This document shows positions 6,390 through 14,116 of a stretch of DNA of 15,789 bases, piece after piece. The stretch comes from an uncultured Eubacterium sp. Its GTDB lineage: Bacteria; Bacillota; Clostridia; Lachnospirales; Lachnospiraceae. Position 1 is the first letter of the stretch, and each line of letters starts with the position of its first letter. Made by a program: the position numbers and the translations under genes. The DNA lies in NCBI GenBank assembly GCA_905236295.1, contig CAJOQF010000070.1:1-15789 (forward strand), in the 5' to 3' direction. Under the pieces are notes generated by a model. It made no database searches and had not been told where the DNA came from. It saw only the letters and a list, made by a program, of their open reading frames with translations.

Positions 6390-8894
6390 CTATTTGTAAC
6401 TTATAAATGTGTTGCCGTGCTTGGCGAGTTTGTCTGAATACTCGGCAAGTTTGTATCTGTTTACTGCGTTGGAGTCCGGTTCGTAGACATATACATCTGT
6501 CTGCGAGTACCCGACGATAAGAACCGATGATTTATTTCCGGTGATAGCAAGTACAGGCGAGCCTTCACTTATATAGTAGAGCGTCTGCTCGAGGCTGCAT
6601 CCGGAAAGATCGAGTATCTCTTTGTCCTTTAGTACGCTTGTCAGTATGTCATCTGCGGTCTTGCCCTGCGAGATGAGGGTGTCCACATTTATGTTTGTTC
6701 CGTTTAGTTCGAGCATTGAAGCGATACATCTTGCAAGGCTTCCTGAGGCATTCTCGACATTTGTCAGAGAATTGATCAGAGGGGAAACCGCTGAGTTGCG
6801 CGCCCGCTTCCAGCAGTAATTGAGCTCTTTGTCAACGACCACTCCGCCACATTCATCTGCAGCAGATATGGCAGTTGCAAGGTTGTTCGAAGCGGTGATA
6901 ACGTGACCGTAAGAGTATGCGTAGTGCGTGGTGCTATCATCTTCGCGGTCTATTTTAACCTCCGGGTTGTCATCGTAGACAATAAGATCCGGAGTGGCGG
7001 TTTTCGGAACCGCCTCGGAAAGCTCGGCTTCAATCTTTAGCTGGTACTGTCTCTCATAGCCGTCGGTCACGGTGCTGTTCAGGTAAACAGAGGTGTTGGT
7101 GACGGCTTCGTTGTTTACGATAGTATCCTCGAGTGATACGGTGTGATTTGAGTCTGAACGCTTTGCAAGCGAAATATAAATAGTGTTTTCCGAGCAGTTT
7201 GCGTCCATTATCTGGTAGCCGGATTTATCGTATTCTTTTAAGTCTTCACCGGAAGCGGAGTGGATGATCAGTTTGTCCATCGGTATCAGCATATTTCCGG
7301 TCTGGTCTGTAGTGATACCGGTTTCTTTTCCTATTCCGTAAACGAGATCTTCGCCCATATAGTCGAGCGGCTTGAGGCATTTGCCTTTATCGGCAGTTAT
7401 CTCTTCAGTCTTTTCGGTATCGAGGTCGATTGCCGTAATTTTGGATGTATCTTTTGGATTCATGTATGCGACATGGGCTCCGGTCTGCGATACGCAGTAG
7501 AAGCCATCCTCGAGGTTTGATGCTACGGTTTCGAGCTCTATATCTGACAGATCCACTTTGTAGAGGGTTTTGTCTACTATGATGAAGAATTTTGAGCTTG
7601 TGTTGATGTACAAAAGCTCTCCGAGATCTTCTTTGAGCACTTCAAATGACTGATTTGACGGAATGAACAGCTCTTCTTCTATATAATTAGAGCTGCTGTC
7701 ATAGTGGTAAACACAGATCCCGGTGCGTCCTTCGTGTGTGCCACGGTTTAAGTATCCGTATACAATAAAATCACAGCTTCCGGACTCGTCGACATTTATC
7801 AGCTTTATGTCATGTGCTTTGTGATTCTCGCGGAGGTCAATTCCCTCGTTTCCTCTGTAGGCAAACACTGATGAGATCACATTTGTTTCAGTGTTGTATG
7901 CGAAGAGCTCGCCCTCCTGTACCCAGAGCATGCTGGTTCCGGTCTCGTTGCTCTTGAACTCGACATCGGAATTTCTTATTCCGAGCTGAATGTAATCCGA
8001 GCCGACGGCATCGTTTTCGGCCTTTAGTATCTTGTCCATTTTGCGGTTATAGTCAAGCAGGTAGATGCGGTCGGTCGAATAGCGCAGGCGGAACGATTCC
8101 TCGATATTGTAGTATTCGATCGCACCTTCCGTTGAGGTGGATGTCATCACGTAGTCGAGACGAAGTGTATTATAATAAGGAGTGATCTCCGTTATGGTCG
8201 CGATCGGGTCAAAAAGCGGTGTTCCTTTAAAATCTCCCCATCCTATCTGAGAGAGGGATGAGTGTATCGTAACCAGATTCAGACTGGAGTTGTCAGCGGT
8301 ATCATTTGGTTCAATATAGGATGTCAGCGAGCTGAGGTTGTTCTCGTCGAGAGTCTTGTTGTGGAAATCGAATGCGAAATCGCGGCATTCCCTGGCGTGG
8401 TAGCCGTCGTCGAGCGCAACACGGGTATAGTAGTTGATGTCATCTTCGCCGTTTTGGGCGGTTATGATAAAGATGTATTCCTCATCTTCGGTAATGAGAT
8501 TTCCGAAGCTTACATCAAATGTGACGGCATCATCGGTGGTGTCGGTAATAATAGCGTCACCGTTTTCAACGAGGCGTTCAGTGTCAAGGCTTCTGAGCTC
8601 ATATGAGATTTTGTCGATCGACATTCCATAGGTATCAAGTCTGAAATCGAGAGTCATATCCTTGTCTATAACGCAGATGGAATCGCGAGTTGTGCAGGCG
8701 TCAATCTCGGATTTGTATCCGTACATGATATTCTGCTTGGTGGAACCGTCGAGTTCATAGAGGATAGGAAGCGTCGCTACGCCCATTTCACTCGTGAGAT
8801 CAATGGATTCTTTGTTTATTATATGTCCTGTGATAAGTACTGTGACAAAGAAAGTTGCCGCAAGTACGATAAGTTTTGTAATTATTCTCTTCAT
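6390..8894 (-). CDS. Exported/membrane-anchored protein with C39-peptidase-like C-terminus, function unknown
   Basis: This 834-aa protein starts with MKR and a hydrophobic stretch (about 4-24) like a signal anchor or signal peptide, so most of it should lie outside the membrane. Residues about 30-160 look like an Ig-type beta region. The middle (about 200-660) is a run of short beta repeats with Asp/Gly turns resembling a propeller (for example MLWVQEGELFAYNTET), with no enzyme motif. Residues 691-834 resemble a C39-like papain fold (helix CIASMLELNG, strand VLIVGYS, then YEPDSN). The positions aligning with catalytic Cys and His appear to be Ser (about S719 and S789), so it is probably a non-catalytic binding domain. 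It is monocistronic. Only its general architecture can be assigned. Confidence 0.75.
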   Translation of the reverse strand: MKRIITKLIVLAATFFVTVLITGHIINKESIDLTSEMGVATLPILYELDGSTKQNIMYGYKSEIDACTTRDSICVIDKDMTLDFRLDTYGMSIDKISYELRSLDTERLVENGDAIITDTTDDAVTFDVSFGNLITEDEEYIFIITAQNGEDDINYYTRVALDDGYHARECRDFAFDFHNKTLDENNLSSLTSYIEPNDTADNSSLNLVTIHSSLSQIGWGDFKGTPLFDPIATITEITPYYNTLRLDYVMTSTSTEGAIEYYNIEESFRLRYSTDRIYLLDYNRKMDKILKAENDAVGSDYIQLGIRNSDVEFKSNETGTSMLWVQEGELFAYNTETNVISSVFAYRGNEGIDLRENHKAHDIKLINVDESGSCDFIVYGYLNRGTHEGRTGICVYHYDSSSNYIEEELFIPSNQSFEVLKEDLGELLYINTSSKFFIIVDKTLYKVDLSDIELETVASNLEDGFYCVSQTGAHVAYMNPKDTSKITAIDLDTEKTEEITADKGKCLKPLDYMGEDLVYGIGKETGITTDQTGNMLIPMDKLIIHSASGEDLKEYDKSGYQIMDANCSENTIYISLAKRSDSNHTVSLEDTIVNNEAVTNTSVYLNSTVTDGYERQYQLKIEAELSEAVPKTATPDLIVYDDNPEVKIDREDDSTTHYAYSYGHVITASNNLATAISAADECGGVVVDKELNYCWKRARNSAVSPLINSLTNVENASGSLARCIASMLELNGTNINVDTLISQGKTADDILTSVLKDKEILDLSGCSLEQTLYYISEGSPVLAITGNKSSVLIVGYSQTDVYVYEPDSNAVNRYKLAEYSDKLAKHGNTFISYK

Positions 8895-8903
8895 AGCTTT
8901 ATT

Positions 8904-8933
8904 ATAATATAATAATCCTTAAAAAACTGTCAA
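8904..8933 (-). promoter_or_regulatory. Sigma-A promoter abutting the 834-aa gene start
   Basis: Minus-strand TTGACA (8933-8928) and TATTAT (8909-8904) are separated by 18 nt. The ATG at 8894 begins 9 nt after the -10 box, so the expected leader is 0-3 nt. The only AAGGA (8920-8916) is inside the promoter spacer, too far from the ATG and probably not transcribed. Confidence 0.6.
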
Positions 8934-8956
8934 TTTATTTTCCTACATTCCGATAT
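8930..8956 (+). promoter_or_regulatory. Sigma-D (sigma-28) type promoter of the 1058-aa gene
   Basis: TCAA (8930-8933), 15 nt, then TCCGATAT (8949-8956) compares with the Bacillus sigma-D form TAAA-N15-GCCGATAT at 10 of 12 positions. Transcription would begin near 8963, giving a leader of about 105 nt. Its -35 bases lie inside the -35 box of the opposite-strand sigma-A promoter. Confidence 0.6.
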
Positions 8957-8992
8957 ATAACTTGAGGACAAGGGAGTTCTCCTGATGAATGA

Positions 8993-9047
8993 GCAGGGAT
9001 GCGGATAAGAAAAAAATAGTTGGCGTATGCTGACCCGCATCCCATGC
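8993..9047 (+). other. Leader hairpin upstream of the 1058-aa gene
   Basis: GCAGGGATGCGG (8993-9004) pairs with CCGCATCCCATGC (9035-9047) over 12 bp with one bulged A, enclosing about 30 nt that include an A-rich run. The 5' arm contains CAGGGATG (8994-9001), an exact match to the CsrA core CARGGAUG, but in the stem rather than a loop. The hairpin ends 12 nt before the AGGAG ribosome site at 9059. Confidence 0.55.
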
Positions 9048-9069
9048 AATTGCAGATTAGGAGAATGAA

Positions 9070-12000
9070 ATGAACATTAATCTAAACCCAATACCAGAGA
9101 ATAAAAATATGAATACAATAGATGCAGCAGCACTCGGTTCTAAAGGATTTTCGGGTGCTTCTTTAAGTGGAGTGGATATTTCAAAAAAAGCGGAAACAGC
9201 GTCGGTTATGGGCGATGCGTTCGTAAAGAATCTTCAGTCTGCCACAAACACCACAACAAATTATGACAATAAAACAGGTCTGGAAGAGATTGAGAGCGAG
9301 GCAATATCAGCCGAAACTACCGATCTCGGCAACCTTAAATATATGCAGGAGACCATGACTGACGTGGATTATGACAAGGTCAGGAAGGATGGCTTCTCCC
9401 TCCAGAAGGATGAGCCGGGCGCTATCGTGACCGTGGTGGACAAGATAAAGATACAGATAGCAAAGGGCGGCGGAGATATCAGTATTTTCGGTGATGACAT
9501 AAGCCGTGAGGCGATAGAGGAATACACGGGAAGCGCTGCGCTTGCCAATTCGGTGAATGAGGCAATGAACAAGGCGGACGAACTGCGGAGTATCTCTGAC
9601 GGTGATATTGCCTGTATGGTAAAGGAAGACCTTGCTCCGACTATAAACGGCTTTTATTCTGCTCAGTTTTCCGGAAGTACAGCTATGCCATCGATAGAGA
9701 TCCCTGAAGAGCTCACATCATCCGTGGAAAATGTTATTGAAGCATCGGGCTTGCCAAACAATGAGCAGAGCCGCAAGATGGCGGGATTTTTCCTGGCAAA
9801 CGATCTGCCTCTGACACCGGAAGCGTTGAAGTTTGCAATTGATTTAAAAGAAGTTGAGCTGCCTCTCGATGAGAGCGTTGCGCTTGACAATATACTTGTC
9901 GGGCTTTCGAAGGGAGTGGAGCCCGGTGATGAAGCGCTCATTTCGGGCTACAGCATAGCGGATAAGGCAAAAGACGTTATGCATACAATTGCCACGGCGG
10001 ACGTATCGGCTGTAAAGCTTGCATACGAGCAGACCGGTGATGTCACCATCAGAAGCCTTTCCGGTGCTATCAGCACAAAGAGTATGGAGGAGGCTGTAGA
10101 TGAGCTTAAGCAGATGTCGATCGTTCAGGATGTTGTGGACAAGGCTGCAATGGGGATGCAAAGCGAAGCAGAACCGGATGAGACTACAGCTTTCCTTATT
10201 ACAAAGACAAGACAGCTTGAGGAGATCAGAATGACTATGACCTTCGAGGCGAGCTATTCTCTTATAAAGAAGGGATTCCCGCTTGAGACTGCGCCACTTA
10301 AGGATGTAGTGGAAGCTCTGCGGACGGAAGAAAGCTGGTATTATAATCGCATGCTCGGCAATACGGTCGCTGAAGGAAAGTCGGTTCCTGAGCCTGTCGA
10401 AGCGACAAAGCTGGAAACTCAAAGAACCCTCGCCGGCATAATGTTTGACACTAATCGCGTGATCGACGGTCTAAGATCGGCTCCTGCGGCGATAATTGCC
10501 GAGGAGGATACATTTACGTTATCCGTAAATGAAGTCGCAAACAGGGGAGCCGTAAGAGCTGAGGATTACCGCCGTGTGGGCGAGACCTACGAGGCGCTTA
10601 TGACCGCGCCGAGAGCGGATCTGGGAGATTCAATAAAGCAGGCATTTCGAAATGTGCCGGAGATTCTTTCGGATCTCGGGCTCGAGAACAGTGAAATGAA
10701 TGCCAGGGCGGTCAGGATCCTGGGATACAATTCTATGGAGATCACGACTGAGAACATTGAGTCGGTAAGATATTCAGATATGAAGGTTCAGACAATGTTT
10801 GATCTGATGACACCTTCGACCACGCTCGACCTGATAAGGGAAGGCGTAAACCCACTTGATCTGACTATAGATGAGCTTATAGCCAAGGCGGAGGAAGTGG
10901 GAAGGACTCATGAGCAGGAGACTAATGAAAAGTACTCCGAGTTTCTGTACAATCTTGAGAATAAAAACGCGATCACGCAGGAGGAGCGCGAGGCGTACAT
11001 GGGCATATACCGCCTTATAAACCAGGTTCAGTTTACAGACGGAGCCGTGATAGGAGCACTGATGGAGGCAGGTGCGGATCTGTCCATGAAGAATCTCATA
11101 AGCGGAGTGAGAACAGCACGACACGGACACACTGACGTGAGGGTTGACGATAATGTCTCCGGAATTGACGGAGGTTATGAAAACTCAATAACCGGACAGA
11201 TTGACAGCGCATTTCAGAAGCTTTGCGCGAGCGCGGCCGGAAGGATCATTGACACACAGACTGCAGGTGAACTTTTTGATCAGGGCGGATTTGAGGATAT
11301 GACTCCGCAGCAGCTCTTTGAGAGATTAAAGGAGATAAAAGCCTCACTTAGCGACGAGGCAAAGGCAGAGACCGATAAGCTTGCGAGAGAATATGCGAAG
11401 GATCAGGTGCGCCAGCTCTCGGCAGTGATGGGCAGCGAGGAGCAGATAGTCGAAATGCTCAATCGTTACGATATGCCAAAGAACCTGTACAACATGCTTG
11501 CGGCAAACCAGATGATCAATTCCCGCGGAAAGATCTTTAATCAGCTGTTTAAGGCGGGAGAGGATGATCCTGATGTGCAGGAGCTTATAGAGGAGACATT
11601 TAAGGCGTTTGGCGAGGCGGTAAAAACGCCGGAAGATATGGCAAAAGCACAGGAAAAACTCGGAGAACTCGCTGAGACGGTACTTAAAAACGATCTCGAG
11701 CGAAATGACGTAAAGAGCGTTGATATCAGAAATCTGAGAATAACAAGCTCAGCTATCCGACTGGGGGCAAAACAGGCGGAGGATGAGTATTACAATATCC
11801 CGGTTATGGTTGAGACGGAGGCGGGCACGCTCAGTCTCAAGATAGTGAGAGGAAAGAAAGAGTACGGAAGCTTCTTTATATCAATGGAAAATTCCGTATT
11901 CGGGAAAGTGGCGTTTGAGGCAAAGACGAGCGAGAAAGGCATTTCCGCGATAATGGCAGTCGCCGATGAGGCTGCCGCGCAGGACATAGAAAGACTCAGA

Positions 12001-12246
12001 CCTTCTATAATCGAGGCATTGCGTTCGGGAATCGAGTTGCAGCCGGCTCCTGAGCCTGTCGAAGGGCAATCAGTCGAACTTAGCGTCATGGTTTCGAAAA
12101 ATCTCGACACAGCCGCATACATCGACAATGCACCCGCATCGGTCACGGACGACGAACAGAGCGGGACGCAGCGCAACGTACAGACAAGGACGTTGTATGG
12201 CGCTGCGAAAGCGGTTGTGGGATTGCTTGCTCCGGGCGAGCGATAG
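9070..12246 (+). CDS. Large motility-regulon protein with FliK/Flg_hook-like C-terminus
   Basis: A 1058-aa soluble protein without signal peptide or membrane helices, rich in Glu, Ala and Met. Residues 1-90 are Ser/Thr/Asn-rich and probably disordered. About 90-900 is helical, with recurring short units containing a Leu-Pro-Leu turn (for example LPLTPEAL, about 256-263). Residues about 905-1000 resemble the C-terminal domain of hook-length protein FliK: strands, then ENSVFGKVAFEA and a helix LRPSIIEALRSG. I infer a secreted or FliK-related flagellar protein; it may belong to DUF6240, from memory. AGGAG lies 6 nt before the ATG. It has a sigma-D-like promoter and precedes flagellin by 184 nt. 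Two in-frame copies of a 17-nt element encode PEPVE at 440 and 994. Confidence 0.8.
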   Translation: MNINLNPIPENKNMNTIDAAALGSKGFSGASLSGVDISKKAETASVMGDAFVKNLQSATNTTTNYDNKTGLEEIESEAISAETTDLGNLKYMQETMTDVDYDKVRKDGFSLQKDEPGAIVTVVDKIKIQIAKGGGDISIFGDDISREAIEEYTGSAALANSVNEAMNKADELRSISDGDIACMVKEDLAPTINGFYSAQFSGSTAMPSIEIPEELTSSVENVIEASGLPNNEQSRKMAGFFLANDLPLTPEALKFAIDLKEVELPLDESVALDNILVGLSKGVEPGDEALISGYSIADKAKDVMHTIATADVSAVKLAYEQTGDVTIRSLSGAISTKSMEEAVDELKQMSIVQDVVDKAAMGMQSEAEPDETTAFLITKTRQLEEIRMTMTFEASYSLIKKGFPLETAPLKDVVEALRTEESWYYNRMLGNTVAEGKSVPEPVEATKLETQRTLAGIMFDTNRVIDGLRSAPAAIIAEEDTFTLSVNEVANRGAVRAEDYRRVGETYEALMTAPRADLGDSIKQAFRNVPEILSDLGLENSEMNARAVRILGYNSMEITTENIESVRYSDMKVQTMFDLMTPSTTLDLIREGVNPLDLTIDELIAKAEEVGRTHEQETNEKYSEFLYNLENKNAITQEEREAYMGIYRLINQVQFTDGAVIGALMEAGADLSMKNLISGVRTARHGHTDVRVDDNVSGIDGGYENSITGQIDSAFQKLCASAAGRIIDTQTAGELFDQGGFEDMTPQQLFERLKEIKASLSDEAKAETDKLAREYAKDQVRQLSAVMGSEEQIVEMLNRYDMPKNLYNMLAANQMINSRGKIFNQLFKAGEDDPDVQELIEETFKAFGEAVKTPEDMAKAQEKLGELAETVLKNDLERNDVKSVDIRNLRITSSAIRLGAKQAEDEYYNIPVMVETEAGTLSLKIVRGKKEYGSFFISMENSVFGKVAFEAKTSEKGISAIMAVADEAAAQDIERLRPSIIEALRSGIELQPAPEPVEGQSVELSVMVSKNLDTAAYIDNAPASVTDDEQSGTQRNVQTRTLYGAAKAVVGLLAPGER
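10386..10402 (+). repeat. 17-nt dispersed element, copy 1
   Basis: TCCTGAGCCTGTCGAAG occurs here inside the 1058-aa gene, encoding PEPVE (440-444). It is identical to the copy at 12048-12064 and in the same codon phase. The core resembles a short GC-rich element that I recall as dispersed in many bacterial genomes. Confidence 0.6.
12048..12064 (+). repeat. 17-nt dispersed element, copy 2
   Basis: This is a second exact copy of TCCTGAGCCTGTCGAAG, encoding PEPVE (994-998) just after the FliK-like segment. It lies 1.66 kb from copy 1, in the same orientation and reading phase. Confidence 0.6.
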
Positions 12247-12251
12247 AAATC

Positions 12252-12266
12252 GCTGAGGGAATCAGC
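12252..12266 (+). other. Small hairpin after the 1058-aa gene
   Basis: GCTGA pairs with TCAGC around loop GGGAA, six bases after the stop codon. No T-tract follows, so it is a poor terminator, and read-through toward flagellin is possible. Confidence 0.3.
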
Positions 12267-12300
12267 TTGTCAAAGGAACGTAAGTTATTTATAAGGGGGT

Positions 12301-12327
12301 TAAGTTTTAGAGGCTTAAGCACGATAT
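12301..12327 (+). promoter_or_regulatory. Sigma-D (sigma-28) promoter of flagellin
   Basis: TAAG (12301-12304), 15 nt, then CACGATAT (12320-12327) matches TAAA-N15-GCCGATAT at 9 of 12 positions, including the whole CGATAT end. Flagellin is the classic target of this sigma factor. Transcription would start near 12334, giving a leader of roughly 95 nt. Confidence 0.7.
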
Positions 12328-12370
12328 ATAATACAGTTAGTTAAAAAATAAATATTCATCTCTATACAAA

Positions 12371-12386
12371 ATGTCAAGGAAGACAT
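12371..12386 (+). promoter_or_regulatory. CsrA-type hairpin in the flagellin leader
   Basis: ATGTC (12371-12375) pairs with GACAT (12382-12386) around loop AAGGAA. CAAGGAAG matches the CsrA core CARGGAUG at 7 of 8 positions, with GGA in the loop as expected. A second GGA site overlaps the ribosome site AAGGGAG (12417-12423), 7 nt before the ATG. This two-site layout mirrors the hag leader of Bacillus, where CsrA blocks ribosome access. Confidence 0.6.
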
Positions 12387-12430
12387 AGATTATGGCGGCA
12401 TGGAAGGCGCTTTAAGAAGGGAGAAAATCC

Positions 12431-14104
12431 ATGAAAATAAACCATAATATGTCTGCGGTTACTGTCAACAACCAGTTGCACAAGACCGAGGATTCCTTGA
12501 CATTATCTTTGCAAAAACTTGCTTCGGGATACAGGATCAACAACGCATCCGACGACCCGGCAGGTATGGCTATTTCCAATAGAATGCAGGCGCAGATACA
12601 TGCGCTCGACCAGGCATCAAGAAATGCATCCGACGGTGAGTCCGTTCTCGATACGGCAGACGGAGCCCTTGATGAGGTTACAAGTATAATACAGCGTATG
12701 CGTGAACTGGCAGTTCAGGCGGCAAACGGTACAAACTCCGCATCTGACCGTGAGGTTATCCAACAGGAGGTAGAAGGTCTTCGCGAGGAGGTTGACCGTG
12801 TGTCAAAGACCACGGAGTTTAACGATACCAAGCTTTTGGACGGAAGCCTTGAGAGGAGAACATATCTCGACACCACGGGTCTTAAGAATGTACAGATCTC
12901 AGATCAGGTGGAGGCTGCAAAATACAAGTTTGAGATAGAGGCTATGGCAGAGTATGCCACTATTACGGCGCAGACGGGAACTGCATATACGGCAAGTCCG
13001 AGAGAGACCCTCACAACAAACAGCGGTTATATAGTTATCTCGGGCGAGACAGCAACCATAACACCCGGAATGACTGCGGACGAGGTACTTCAGACCATAA
13101 GGGAGACTGCGGAGATAGCAGGTGTAGAGGTAAGCTATACAGATTCGGATTCGGATGGAAAGTACAGTCTTGGAGAACCACTGGTTTTCACAAATGAGGA
13201 AGCCGGATCTGCAAAGCCGCTTTATGCGTTTGCGTACAGCCTTGGAGATAACGCAATCGCAACAGATTTCCTTGCAAATGAGCTGGGTCTTACATACATT
13301 GATGTGACGATGAAGTATGGAGATGCAGAGTATGTCACCCAGTATGGAGCCATTCCCGCAGATCACACGGCAGATGAGTTTGTATTTGCTGACGAGAACG
13401 GAAATTTTGATCCGGGTAAACTTGCCGAGAGAGCTATAAAGGATCAGGTGGCGGGCAATACTACAACGAATGCGGCTAAAGCTTATCAGCTTGGAAAAGA
13501 TGCTCAGATCAAGCTTAAGAACAATTTCAACGATACAGCCACAGCAGTAGCTGTTGGAAACAAGATAGAGATCAGTGACAGAAACGGATTCTCAATGTAT
13601 TTTGAGATACAGGATAAGAACGCCAAGGGTGAGGAAATGCGCTACGCATACGATGAAAATGGCAATAAGACTACCCTGAATCGCACCGTTGAGCTCGAGG
13701 TCACGGATATCGGATATATGACCCTCCACATCGGAGCAAACAAGGATCAGACGCTTGATGTGTCGATAGCGGAAGTTTCATCAGAAAAGCTTTGGATCGA
13801 CAAACTGGATTATGTTAAAAAAGGTGGTCCGGAGGAAGCTATCGAGTCGCTTGACAAGGCGCTTTCAAAGGTCACATCACTCAGATCAAAGATTGGTGCG
13901 TATTCAAACAGACTCGAGTATGCGGTTGGATCATTGGATCAGTATTCGGAAAATATGAATTCGGCAGTGTCGCGTATCAAGGATACGGATATGGCGGAGG
14001 AGATGTCAGAGTACTCCAAGTATCAGGTGCTCTCACAGGCATCGACATCTGTGCTTGCTCAGGCAAATGATATGCCACAGCAGGTATTGCAGTTGCTGCA
14101 GTAG
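12431..14104 (+). CDS. fliC: Flagellin (filament subunit)
   Basis: This 557-aa flagellin polymerises into the filament after export by the flagellar type III system. The N-terminal D0/D1 region (1-140) is textbook: MKINHN start, LASGYRINNASDDPAGMAIS (30-49), QRMRELAVQAANGTNS (88-103), then EFNDTKLLDG. The D1/D0 C-terminus (about 455-557) contains LRSKIGAYSNRLE and ends MPQQVLQLLQ. The centre (about 141-450) is a large variable domain. It holds an EF-hand-like loop, DSDSDGKYSLGE (238-249), suggesting calcium binding. The RELAVQ segment belongs to the region TLR5 contacts in other flagellins. The gene has its own sigma-D promoter and CsrA-like leader, and fliS follows after 12 nt. It could equally be named hag. 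Confidence 0.96.
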   Translation: MKINHNMSAVTVNNQLHKTEDSLTLSLQKLASGYRINNASDDPAGMAISNRMQAQIHALDQASRNASDGESVLDTADGALDEVTSIIQRMRELAVQAANGTNSASDREVIQQEVEGLREEVDRVSKTTEFNDTKLLDGSLERRTYLDTTGLKNVQISDQVEAAKYKFEIEAMAEYATITAQTGTAYTASPRETLTTNSGYIVISGETATITPGMTADEVLQTIRETAEIAGVEVSYTDSDSDGKYSLGEPLVFTNEEAGSAKPLYAFAYSLGDNAIATDFLANELGLTYIDVTMKYGDAEYVTQYGAIPADHTADEFVFADENGNFDPGKLAERAIKDQVAGNTTTNAAKAYQLGKDAQIKLKNNFNDTATAVAVGNKIEISDRNGFSMYFEIQDKNAKGEEMRYAYDENGNKTTLNRTVELEVTDIGYMTLHIGANKDQTLDVSIAEVSSEKLWIDKLDYVKKGGPEEAIESLDKALSKVTSLRSKIGAYSNRLEYAVGSLDQYSENMNSAVSRIKDTDMAEEMSEYSKYQVLSQASTSVLAQANDMPQQVLQLLQ

Positions 14105-14116
14105 AGGAAATAATAG

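Noticed and set aside
9844..10422. 192-codon minus-strand frame inside the 1058-aa gene
   Set aside because: It is a shadow of the long coding frame, with no ribosome site or motif; its FDRLR segment is the reverse reading of the 17-nt element.
10809..10832. Possible third copy of the 17-nt element (CCTTCGACCACGCTCGACC)
   Set aside because: It shares only part of the core in reverse orientation with several mismatches, so chance resemblance is more likely.
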